This document shows, piece after piece, positions 26,794-34,499 of a stretch of 64,000 nt of DNA. Each line of letters starts with the position of its first letter. Positions within the stretch are counted from its first letter, which is position 1. Under the pieces are notes generated by a model. It was given only the letters and a program-made list of their open reading frames with translations, was not told where the DNA came from and did no database searches. The stretch comes from Micromonospora fulviviridis. Its GTDB lineage: Bacteria; Actinomycetota; Actinomycetes; Mycobacteriales; Micromonosporaceae. Both the position numbers and the translations under genes were made by a program. The stretch spans positions 1-64,000 of the forward strand of contig NZ_BMRA01000014.1 of NCBI RefSeq assembly GCF_014648395.1, in the 5' to 3' direction.

Positions 26794-29001
26794 ATGCCGT
26801 CTCCCCGGTCGCCGCTGTCGCGGCTCTTCACCGTGCTGCTCGCCGGCGTCCTCGCCGGGCTCGTCCTCGCGGTCGCCGCGCTTCCCGGCGGCCTGCTCGG
26901 CGGGCTCACGGCCAAGGCCAGCCTGGGCGCGTACGCGGAGCTGCCCGACGCGCTGCGCACCCCCGCGCAGCCTCAGCGCTCCTACCTCTACGCGAACGAC
27001 GGCAAGACCCTGATCACCACGTTCTACGACGTCAACCGCTCCGACGTTCCCCTCGCCGAGATCGCCCCGGTGATGCGGCAGGCGATCATCGCCGCCGAGG
27101 ACCGTCGCTTCTACTCGCACGGCGGGGCGGACCTGCGCGGCATCGCCCGCGCCCTGGTCGCCAACGTCAAGGGCGGCGGCACCGAGCAGGGCGGCTCGAC
27201 GCTGACCATGCAGTACGTCCGCAACGTGCTCAAGACCGATCCCACCCGCACCGCCGAGGAGCGGCAGGCCGCCACCGAGCAGACCGTCGGGCGCAAGCTC
27301 CAGGAGATCCGGTACGCGAACGCGCTGGAGAAGACGCTCAGCAAGGACGAGATCCTCAACCGCTACCTCAACATCGCGTACTTCGGCTCCGGCGCGTACG
27401 GCGTCGCCGCGGCCAGCCAGCGCTACTTCGGCAAGGCCCCGGCCGACCTGACCCTGGGCGAGGCGGCGCTGCTCGCCGGCCTGGTCCAGTCGCCGGACGA
27501 GTACAGCCCGATCGACGGCGACAAGGACCAGGCGCTCGCCCGCCGGGGGTACGTGCTCGACTCGATGGCCGAGACCGGCGCGATCACCGCGCAGCAGGCG
27601 GCTGCGGCCAAGGCGGAGCCGCTCACCCTGCACCCGACCGCCCAGCCCAACGGCTGCACGGCGGTCGCCCAGGGGCACGACGACTGGGGCTTCTTCTGCG
27701 ACTACCTGCGCCAGTGGTGGCTCGCCCAGCCGGCCTTCGGCAACACGGTCAAGGAGCGCGAGCAGGCGCTGCGCCGGGGCGGCTACAGCGTGGTCACCAC
27801 GCTCGACCCCAAGATCCAGCAGACCGCACAGAAGCAGGCCACCAGCGTCTACGGCTACGGCAACAAGCGCGCCCTGCCGATCGCCGCGGTCGAGCCGGGC
27901 ACCGGCCGGGTGCTCGCCATGGCGGTCAATCGGCACTACAGCCTCGCCGACAACCCGGCCGGGCAGGCCAACCACCCGAACACCGTCAACCCGCTGATCT
28001 CCGGCGGCGCCAGCGTCGACGGCTACCAGGCCGGGTCCACGTTCAAGCTGTTCACCATGCTCGCGGCGCTGGAGGCCGGCAAGACGCTCTCCACCGGCTT
28101 CGACGCCCCGGCCAAGCTGCCCACCCGCTACGCCTCGGACGACGAGGGCAACTGCGCCGGCAAGTGGTGCCCGGGCAACGCCAACCCGGAGTGGATGGAC
28201 GGCTACCGGATGATGTGGGACGGCTTCGGCCGCTCCGTGAACACCTACTTCGTCTGGCTGGCCGAGCAGGTCGGCGAGGACAAGGTGGTGGAGATGGCGC
28301 AGCGGCTCGGCATCACCTTCCGGGCCGACTCCGACGCCGCCTTCGCCAAGGACGACGCGGAGAACTGGGGCGCGTTCACCCTGGGCGTCGCGGCCACCAC
28401 CCCGCTCGACCTGGCCAACGCGTACGCCACCGTGGCCGCCGAGGGGACCTACTGCACCCCGCTGCCGGTGGTCTCGGTGACCGCGGCCAACGGCGAGAAG
28501 GTGGACGTCGGCCAGCCGTCCTGCCGGAAGGTGCTGGACGCCGACGTGGCCCGGGCGGCCACCGACGCGGCCCGCTGCCCGGTCGGCCAGCAGTCGGCGT
28601 ACGGGCAGTGCAACGGCGGCACCGCCACCTCGGTGAACCGGATCGTCGGCCGCCCGGTGGCCGGCAAGACCGGTAGCTCCGAGCAGAACGCCACCGAGAC
28701 CTTCGTCGGGTTCACCCCGCAGGTGGCCGTGGCCGGCATCGCGGCCAACCCCGACGACTCGACCGACCTGGTCGGCTCGGCGGTGCAGGCCAAGGTGATC
28801 GACGCGGTCGCCCGGGTGATCCGGACGGCGGTGGACGGCAAGCCGGTGAAGGACTTCACCGCGCCGAGCCGTGAGCTGGCCGGTGACCCGCAGCGTCCCC
28901 AGCCGCGCCCCACGCCGGACCCCGAGGAGCGGCGCCAGCAGGACCGGGAGAACCTTCCCTCGGACCTGCTCCGCTGGCTCCAGGGCCGCGGCCGCGGCTG
29001 A
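26794..29001 (+). CDS. Class A penicillin-binding protein (transglycosylase/transpeptidase)
   Basis: A 735-residue bifunctional murein synthase: glycosyltransferase GT51 followed by a transpeptidase, anchored by one N-terminal helix (about 12-35). The GT51 catalytic Glu is in AAEDRRFYSHGG near 101-112, with QGGSTLTMQ further on. Transpeptidase motifs are STFK near 414-417, SVN near 480 and KTGSS near 624-628. The C-terminal tail is Pro/Arg-rich. TAATCC 8 nt before the ATG and a GGAG within the same gap leave the start mode open. Divergence from its neighbours and length are normal for actinobacterial PonA-type enzymes. Confidence 0.93.
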   Translation: MPSPRSPLSRLFTVLLAGVLAGLVLAVAALPGGLLGGLTAKASLGAYAELPDALRTPAQPQRSYLYANDGKTLITTFYDVNRSDVPLAEIAPVMRQAIIAAEDRRFYSHGGADLRGIARALVANVKGGGTEQGGSTLTMQYVRNVLKTDPTRTAEERQAATEQTVGRKLQEIRYANALEKTLSKDEILNRYLNIAYFGSGAYGVAAASQRYFGKAPADLTLGEAALLAGLVQSPDEYSPIDGDKDQALARRGYVLDSMAETGAITAQQAAAAKAEPLTLHPTAQPNGCTAVAQGHDDWGFFCDYLRQWWLAQPAFGNTVKEREQALRRGGYSVVTTLDPKIQQTAQKQATSVYGYGNKRALPIAAVEPGTGRVLAMAVNRHYSLADNPAGQANHPNTVNPLISGGASVDGYQAGSTFKLFTMLAALEAGKTLSTGFDAPAKLPTRYASDDEGNCAGKWCPGNANPEWMDGYRMMWDGFGRSVNTYFVWLAEQVGEDKVVEMAQRLGITFRADSDAAFAKDDAENWGAFTLGVAATTPLDLANAYATVAAEGTYCTPLPVVSVTAANGEKVDVGQPSCRKVLDADVARAATDAARCPVGQQSAYGQCNGGTATSVNRIVGRPVAGKTGSSEQNATETFVGFTPQVAVAGIAANPDDSTDLVGSAVQAKVIDAVARVIRTAVDGKPVKDFTAPSRELAGDPQRPQPRPTPDPEERRQQDRENLPSDLLRWLQGRGRG

Positions 29002-29010
29002 CCTCGATCC

Positions 29011-29043
29011 GCGGTGTCACCCCGCCACGAGGGGTGACACCGC
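29011..29043. terminator. 13-bp hairpin overlapping the minus-strand gene end
   Basis: GCGGTGTCACCCC (29011-29023) and GGGGTGACACCGC (29031-29043), 7-nt loop, perfect. The stop codon of the kinase-like gene (29019-29017) is inside the left arm, so its last codons form the terminator stem. Confidence 0.6.
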
Positions 29044-29619
29044 GCGGTCCAGGGCGGCGGCCACCTCGTCGGGGTCGCCGTCGCCGTCGAGCACCACGAA
29101 CGAGCCGAACTCCGGCAGGGCGCGGTAGGCGGCGTCCAGCGCGCGCAGGTGCGTCAACTCCTCGGTGTCGATGCCCCGGGCGGTGACCCGCCGCTGCGCG
29201 ACCTCGGGCGAGGTGGCCAGGAAGCAGACCACCGCCGGGCGCGGGAAGATGGCGTACGCGGCGCGGACCGCCCGCCGGCCGCGGTCGCCGCGGGCGGCCA
29301 TGATGACCTCCTGGCACCAGGTCCACCGGTCCAGCACCGCCGTGCGCCCGGTCAACCGGGCCACCAGCACGGTGCGGGCCATCGCGAGCGCGCGGACCGT
29401 CGCCTCCAGCGCCGGATAGAGGGTACGGCCGAACAGCGCCACCCCGTCCGCCCGGCCGAGCGCCCGGGCCAGCCGGTTCCACAGCGGCCGGCCACCGGCG
29501 TTCTCGAAGTAGGTCGCCGGGATCCCCCGGGCCGTCAGCCGGCGGGCGAGGGCCCGGGCCTGGGTGCTCTTGCCGGAGCCGTCGACACCGACCAGGGCGA
29601 TCATCACGGAGCGGGCCAC
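29017..29619 (-). CDS. Thymidylate-kinase-like P-loop protein
   Basis: A 200-residue cytosolic nucleotide kinase-like protein. The P-loop is GVDGSGKST near residues 11-19, followed by a region with DRWTWCQEV and FLATSPEVAQRR typical of thymidylate-kinase-type lids. I prefer GTG at 29619 because TACCGT is 8 nt upstream and no ribosome site is seen; an ATG at 29604 would shorten it by 5 residues. It is shorter and more diverged than the housekeeping Tmk and stands alone, so it may phosphorylate another nucleotide or act on a specialised substrate. Confidence 0.7.
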   Translation of the reverse strand: MARSVMIALVGVDGSGKSTQARALARRLTARGIPATYFENAGGRPLWNRLARALGRADGVALFGRTLYPALEATVRALAMARTVLVARLTGRTAVLDRWTWCQEVIMAARGDRGRRAVRAAYAIFPRPAVVCFLATSPEVAQRRVTARGIDTEELTHLRALDAAYRALPEFGSFVVLDGDGDPDEVAAALDRAVSPLVAG

Positions 29620-29749
29620 GGATCCGGACGGTAGCCGCCCCGGGCAAGTTCCTCGAAAGAAATCCGCGCCGGCTGTCGGATCCGGTCGGCCGGCTCCGAC
29701 CCACCGGTGAGCGCGCCCGCCGGGGGCGTCGCCGGAAGCGGAGGACACC

Positions 29750-30310
29750 ATGCGCAAGCTCGTCTACTGGGTGCACCAGTCGGTCGACGGCTTCATCGAG
29801 GGGCCGAACGGGGAGTTCGACTGGCCGGCCATGGGGCCGGAGCTGTCCGCGTACTCGTTCGAGCTGACCGACCGGGCCGACGCCTTCCTCTACGGCGGCA
29901 AGGTGTGGGGGTTGATGTCCTGGTACTGGCCCCGCGCGGAGCAGATCTCCCAGGACCCGCACGACCTGCGGTTCGCCCCGGTCTGGGCCCGCACCCCGAA
30001 GATCGTCATCTCGCGCACGCTGGAGAGCGCCGAGTACGGTGCCCGGGTGATCGGCCGCCGCGACCTGGCCGCCGAGGTCGCCGAGCTGAAGGCGCAGCCG
30101 GGTGGGGACCTGCTGCTCACCGGTGGCTCCGGCGCCGCGGCGGCGCTGACCGAGCTGGGGCTGGTCGACGAGTACCACGTGGTGGTGCACCCCGTCGTGC
30201 TGGGCGGCGGCACCCCGGTCTTTCCCGGCAAGGACCGCCTCGACCTGCGGCTGACCGGGACCCGGGGCTTCGACGGCCGGTCGGTGCTGCTGCGCTACGA
30301 GCGCTCCTGA
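29750..30310 (+). CDS. RibD C-terminal/dihydrofolate reductase-like protein
   Basis: A 186-residue single-domain protein of the RibD_C/DHFR-like superfamily, expected to bind NADPH. Start MRKLVYWVHQSVDGFIEG is typical, as are LLLTGGSGAAAAL and VVHPVVLGGGTPVF. ATG at 29750 has GCGGAGGACACC. Despite the name, such proteins are rarely true folate reductases and substrates are mostly unknown. It is convergent with the ThDP enzyme with only 7 nt between the ends. Confidence 0.8.
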   Translation: MRKLVYWVHQSVDGFIEGPNGEFDWPAMGPELSAYSFELTDRADAFLYGGKVWGLMSWYWPRAEQISQDPHDLRFAPVWARTPKIVISRTLESAEYGARVIGRRDLAAEVAELKAQPGGDLLLTGGSGAAAALTELGLVDEYHVVVHPVVLGGGTPVFPGKDRLDLRLTGTRGFDGRSVLLRYERS

Positions 30311-30317
30311 GACCGCC

Positions 30318-32156
30318 TCACCTCCCGCGGCGGCGGGGACGGTACGTGGCGATGACCGACGGCAGCCCACGCCGGAGGATCTCCGTCCGGTCGCTGTCCC
30401 CGCGCAGCACCGCGGCGGCCGTCTTGCGCGCCTGCTCCGCGGTGAAGTGCGGCGGCAGCATCAGCTCCGCCGGGTCGACGACCGCGTTCACCACCACCGG
30501 CCGGTCGGCGGCGAGCGCCCGCCGCCACAGGTCGGGCACCTGGTCGGGGGAGTCGACCAGGACGCCGTCGAGCCCCAGCACCTCCGCCCACCGGTGGTAC
30601 GCCACGTCCGGCAGGTCCTGGCTCGCCGGGAACATCGGCGTGCCCTCGCCGGAGCGCTGCTCCCAGCTCACGAACGACAGGTCGCGGTTGTTGAGCACCA
30701 GCACCACGAACCGCGGGTCCGCCCACTCCCGCCAGTACTTAGCCACCGTGATCAGCTCGTTGACACCGTTCATCTGCATGGCGCCGTCGCCGATCAGCGC
30801 GACCAGCGGGCGGTCCGGGTGGGCGAACTTCGCGGCGATGGCGTACGGCATGGCCCCGCCCATGGAGAGCAGGGTGCCGGAGAGGCTGGCCAGCATGCCG
30901 GGGCGGACCCGGACGTGGCGGGCGTACCAGGCGGTCGCGGTGCCGCAGTCCACGGCCAGCATCGCGTCGTCGGGCAGGGCGTCGTCCAGCGTGGCGAAGA
31001 GCAGCTGGGGGTTCACCGGGTCGGCCGCCTGCTCGGCCAGTTCCCGCTGGGCCCGCCGCCACTTCCCGGTCGCGTCGGCCAGGGTGGCCCGCCAGGCGGT
31101 CGGCACCGGCCCGGTGCCCAGCTCCCGCAGCAGCGCCCGCAGGGTCGGCGCGGCGTCGCCGGTCAGGTTCACCTCGGTCGGGTAGCGCAGCCCCATCCGG
31201 CTGCCGTCCAGGTCGATCTGCACCGCCCGGGCCTGCCCCTGGGGCGGGTAGAACTCGGAGTACGGCATGTTGCTGCCCACGATCAGCAGCCGGTCGCACT
31301 CCTGCATGAGCTGCCAGCTCGGGCGGCTGCCCAGCAGGCCGATCGCGCCGGTGACCCAGGGCTCCCGGTGGTCGACGGCGGCGAAGCCGAGCAGGGCCGT
31401 GGCCACCCCCGCGCCGAGCCGGTCGGCGACCCGGCGTACCTCGTCCTCCGCGCCGAGGGCGCCCTGACCGACCAGCATGGCGACCTTCTCGCCGCCGCGC
31501 AGCACCTCGGCCGCCCGGCGTACCTCCTCCTCCGGCGGCACGGTCGGCATGCTGCTCGGCACCGCGCTGGTGTGGTAGTAGCCGTGCGCGTGCGGCGGCT
31601 CCGGCACCGCCGGCTCGTCCTGCACGTCGGAGGGGAGCACCAGGGCGGTGACCGTACGCCGGGCCAGGGCGGTCCGGCAGGCCCGGTCGACCAGGTGCCG
31701 CGCCTGCGACGGGTCGTCGAGCTGGGCGAGGAAGGCCGAGGCCACGTCCTTGTAGAGGGCGAGCAGGTCGACCTCCTGGTAGTAGCCGCCGCCCTCGGCG
31801 GGCAGCGCGGTGTGCCCGAGCAGCGCCACCACCGGCTGGTGGTCGAGCTTGGCGTCGTACAGGCCGTTGAGCGCGTGGATGGCGCCGGGGCCGCTGGTCA
31901 CCACCACGCAGCCGAGCGGGCCGCCGCCGTACTTGACGTGGGCGCAGGCCGCGAAGCCGGCCGTCTCCTCGTGCCGGACCTGGATGAACTGCGTCCGGTC
32001 GGCGGCCCGTTGCAGCGCGGAGGTCATCCCGTTGATGCCGTCGCCGGGATAGCCGTAGTAGCGGTGCACGCCCCACTCGGCCAGCCGGGCCACGATGTGA
32101 TCGGCGACCGTGGCGTTCCGGGGCAGCCGGCCGTCGCCGCTGGGGTCCGCGCTCAT
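30318..32156 (-). CDS. Thiamine-diphosphate-dependent enzyme (pyruvate oxidase/PoxB-like)
   Basis: A 612-residue three-domain ThDP enzyme. The catalytic Glu is in RHEETAGFAA near 61-62, and the ThDP/metal motif begins GDGAMQMNGV near 453 with NNRD after it. The central domain is the nucleotide-binding (TPP_enzyme_M) type. Sequence style fits the PoxB or acetolactate-synthase-like group, probably pyruvate decarboxylation to acetate or a related reaction. ATG at 32156 has AAGGGACCACC upstream. No obvious partner genes; the electron acceptor cannot be told. Confidence 0.82.
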   Translation of the reverse strand: MSADPSGDGRLPRNATVADHIVARLAEWGVHRYYGYPGDGINGMTSALQRAADRTQFIQVRHEETAGFAACAHVKYGGGPLGCVVVTSGPGAIHALNGLYDAKLDHQPVVALLGHTALPAEGGGYYQEVDLLALYKDVASAFLAQLDDPSQARHLVDRACRTALARRTVTALVLPSDVQDEPAVPEPPHAHGYYHTSAVPSSMPTVPPEEEVRRAAEVLRGGEKVAMLVGQGALGAEDEVRRVADRLGAGVATALLGFAAVDHREPWVTGAIGLLGSRPSWQLMQECDRLLIVGSNMPYSEFYPPQGQARAVQIDLDGSRMGLRYPTEVNLTGDAAPTLRALLRELGTGPVPTAWRATLADATGKWRRAQRELAEQAADPVNPQLLFATLDDALPDDAMLAVDCGTATAWYARHVRVRPGMLASLSGTLLSMGGAMPYAIAAKFAHPDRPLVALIGDGAMQMNGVNELITVAKYWREWADPRFVVLVLNNRDLSFVSWEQRSGEGTPMFPASQDLPDVAYHRWAEVLGLDGVLVDSPDQVPDLWRRALAADRPVVVNAVVDPAELMLPPHFTAEQARKTAAAVLRGDSDRTEILRRGLPSVIATYRPRRRGR

Positions 32157-32254
32157 CGTGGTGGTCCCTTCGTCGCTGTCCGCTTTCCCGGGCTCCGTTC
32201 CCCTCCCCGGTCGGCGGAAACCCGGGCCGCGCCGGACCGGCCGGACCGACCAGG

Positions 32255-32260
32255 CAGAAT
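32255..32260 (+). promoter_or_regulatory. Candidate -10 of a leaderless transcript
   Basis: CAGAAT lies 6 nt before the GTG of the SpoU methyltransferase gene, which has no ribosome site. Confidence 0.45.
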
Positions 32261-32266
32261 CGTCCG

Positions 32267-33076
32267 GTGCCCGTCCACGAGATCACCGACCCCGACGACG
32301 ACCGGATCGCCGACTACCGCGCGCTGACCGACGTGGAACTGCGGACCCGCTGGGAGCCCCCGCACGGGCTGTTCATCGCCGAGGGGGAGCTGGTGCTGCG
32401 GCGGGCGCTGCGGGCCGGCTACCCGGCCCGGTCGTACCTGGTCGACGCCAAGCGGGTGGACCAGCTCGCCGACCTCGACACCGGCGACACCCCGGTCTAC
32501 GCGGCGACCCCCGAGGTGCTCCAGCGGGCCACCGGCTTCCACGTGCACCGGGGCGTGCTCGCCTCGTTCCGCCGCAAGCCACTGCCGTCCGCCACCGAGG
32601 TGCTGGCCACCGCCCGGCGGGTGGTGATCCTGGAGGACGTCAACAACCACACCAACCTGGGCGCGATCTTCCGGGCCGTGGCGGCGCTCGGCGTGGACGC
32701 CGTGCTGCTCTCGCCGACCTGCGCCGACCCGCTCTACCGGCGCAGCGTCCGGGTCAGCATGGGCGAGGTCTTCGCCATCCCGTACGCGAAGCTCTCACCC
32801 TGGCCGGACGCGCTCGACGAGGTGCGGGCGGCGGGCTTCACGGTGCTGGCCATGACGCCCGCGCCGGACGCGGTGCCGATCCAGCGCCTCGACGCCGGGC
32901 AGCGGGCCCGCGCGGCCCTGCTCATGGGGGCCGAGGGCGCCGGCCTGACCGGGGCCGCCATGGCGGCCAGCGACGTCCGGGTGGTGATCCCCATGCGGCG
33001 CGGGGTGGACTCGCTCAACGTGGCCGCCGCCACCGCGGTGGCCTGCTGGGAGCTGGGCCGCGACGACCCGCTGTGA
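32267..33076 (+). CDS. SpoU/TrmH-family RNA 2'-O-methyltransferase
   Basis: A 269-residue SPOUT-class methyltransferase with an N-terminal substrate-binding domain (EGELVLRRALRAG). Motif 1 is NNHTNLGAIFR near 120, motif 2 LLMGAEGAGLT, motif 3 VVIPMRRGVDSLNVAAATAV near 240-259, the deep trefoil-knot SAM site. Start GTG at 32267 is leaderless by the CAGAAT signal. Such enzymes methylate 2'-OH of rRNA or tRNA; which nucleotide is not decided. It ends in a 12-bp hairpin. Confidence 0.88.
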   Translation: MPVHEITDPDDDRIADYRALTDVELRTRWEPPHGLFIAEGELVLRRALRAGYPARSYLVDAKRVDQLADLDTGDTPVYAATPEVLQRATGFHVHRGVLASFRRKPLPSATEVLATARRVVILEDVNNHTNLGAIFRAVAALGVDAVLLSPTCADPLYRRSVRVSMGEVFAIPYAKLSPWPDALDEVRAAGFTVLAMTPAPDAVPIQRLDAGQRARAALLMGAEGAGLTGAAMAASDVRVVIPMRRGVDSLNVAAATAVACWELGRDDPL

Positions 33077-33104
33077 CGCCGGGGCGGCCCGTGCCGCCCC
33101 GGCG
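33077..33104. terminator. Bidirectional hairpin after the methyltransferase
   Basis: CGCCGGGGCGGC and GCCGCCCCGGCG with a CCGT loop, 12 perfect pairs, between convergent genes. Confidence 0.7.
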
Positions 33105-33112
33105 CCGCACGG

Positions 33113-34387
33113 TCAGGCGAAGTACTTCGACCATAGGTTGTGCGTCGGCCAGGTGCTCACGGCGCGGGAGGCGGTCCAGAGCGCCGAGTCGATCGGGGCG
33201 TAGCTCAGCCCGGACTCGTCGTCGCGCTGGTTGAACACCGCCGCCCAGCTCATCCCCTGGTACGTGCGCACCAGGATGCTGTACGTGCCGGCGAAGCTGC
33301 CGGTGTGCCACGTGTTGCGGCCGGTGCCGCCGGTGACCGGGCGGACCGCCCAGCCGAGGCCGTAGTACCAGCCGTCGGCGTTGACCCCGGTCGGGTTGGG
33401 CACCGCGAAGACCCGGCCGGTCGAGGTGCTGTTCAGCACCGGGCTGCCGGTGTCGAACGCGGTCGCCCAGCGGACCAGGTCCACCGCCGAGGCCAGCCAG
33501 CCGCCGTTGGCGTCGTGGATGCGCATGCTGAACGTCCCGTACGGGGCGTCCACGACGGTGCCGGAGTTGTCCAGCACCGTGGGGCCGGTGTACTGCGACC
33601 GGTAGCCGACCTCGCCGGCGTGCCGGCTGACCGTCCACCCCAGACCCATCCGGGTGATGCCGAGCGGGGCGAGCAGCTTCTGCTTCACGTACGTCTCGTA
33701 GGGCAGGCCGCTGACCTTCTCGACGATCCGGCCGGCGAGCAGGTAGCCGTAGTTGCTGTAGGAGACCGTCGAGCCGGGCTCGTGCATGAGCGGCTGGCCG
33801 GACATGAACCGGATGACGTCGGCGTGGGTCAGCTCCATCGGCACGCCGAGCGCGTTGGCGATGATCCGGTCCTTGAAGACCGGGTCGAACGCGGTGAGGT
33901 CCCGGTCCCAGCCGCCGGTGTGCTGAAGCAGCCGCCACAGCGTCACCTTGGCGAGCCGGGGGTCGGCGCTCTGCCCGGCCGGCGGGGTCAGGTCGAGGAA
34001 CTTGGTGATCGGGTCACCGAGGCTGAGCTTGCCGTCCTGGGCGAGCCGGACCAGCGCCGCCGCGGTCAGCGACTTGGAGAGGCTGGCCACCCGGAACAGC
34101 GAGGTGGGCTGGATGAGCATCGGCGAGTTGTTGCCGTAGCCCCGGGCCAGAACCAGCCGGCCCTGGTAGGTGACCGCGAGCTGGCCGGCGTCGATGTGCC
34201 GGGCCTGCATGAAGCTCTTCATCGTGTCGTCGAACGCGCTCAGCGCGCTCACTGTGGTGCCCGTGGTCGTCCAGGTGTCCACCGCGGCCGTTGCCGGCGC
34301 CGCCGCCGTGCCCGCGCCCAGCGCCCCCGCCCCCGCGGCGGTGACCAGCTTCGCGAACGCCCGTCGGCTGACCGTCGTCCCGTCCAT
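33113..34387 (-). CDS. Tat-exported serine hydrolase (class C beta-lactamase fold)
   Basis: A 424-residue exported protein. The N terminus has a twin-arginine motif SRRAFAK followed by a hydrophobic Ala/Gly core, so Tat export is predicted. Motifs: SLSK in VASLSKSL near 100, YSN in SYSNYG near 210, HTG in TWHTGSFAG near 360. ATG at 34387 has AAGGGGAGG 5 nt upstream. It is probably a D,D-peptidase, esterase or beta-lactamase-like enzyme outside the cell. It is divergent from pucR with an inverted repeat in the 112-nt gap. Confidence 0.88.
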   Translation of the reverse strand: MDGTTVSRRAFAKLVTAAGAGALGAGTAAAPATAAVDTWTTTGTTVSALSAFDDTMKSFMQARHIDAGQLAVTYQGRLVLARGYGNNSPMLIQPTSLFRVASLSKSLTAAALVRLAQDGKLSLGDPITKFLDLTPPAGQSADPRLAKVTLWRLLQHTGGWDRDLTAFDPVFKDRIIANALGVPMELTHADVIRFMSGQPLMHEPGSTVSYSNYGYLLAGRIVEKVSGLPYETYVKQKLLAPLGITRMGLGWTVSRHAGEVGYRSQYTGPTVLDNSGTVVDAPYGTFSMRIHDANGGWLASAVDLVRWATAFDTGSPVLNSTSTGRVFAVPNPTGVNADGWYYGLGWAVRPVTGGTGRNTWHTGSFAGTYSILVRTYQGMSWAAVFNQRDDESGLSYAPIDSALWTASRAVSTWPTHNLWSKYFA

Positions 34388-34401
34388 GCCTCCCCTTCCG
34401 A

Positions 34402-34439
34402 TTGATCACGATCTCCGGCACGCTACTGGAGGTGATCAA
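34402..34439. promoter_or_regulatory. TTGATCAC inverted repeat between the hydrolase and pucR
   Basis: TTGATCAC (34402-34409) and GTGATCAA (34432-34439) with a 22-nt spacer. Position between divergent genes suits a shared operator, although the TGATCA core also occurs in the intergenic palindromes of this genome. Confidence 0.4.
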
Positions 34440-34486
34440 CGGGTGGGGGGCCGCCCCGCGTGCTCGGAATCGGCGGTGACGCAGGG

Positions 34487-34492
34487 TAGCGT
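34487..34492 (+). promoter_or_regulatory. Candidate -10 of a leaderless transcript
   Basis: TAGCGT lies 7 nt before GTG 34500, identical in sequence and spacing to the hexamer before the DUF3097 gene. Confidence 0.45.
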
Positions 34493-34499
34493 GTCGCCC

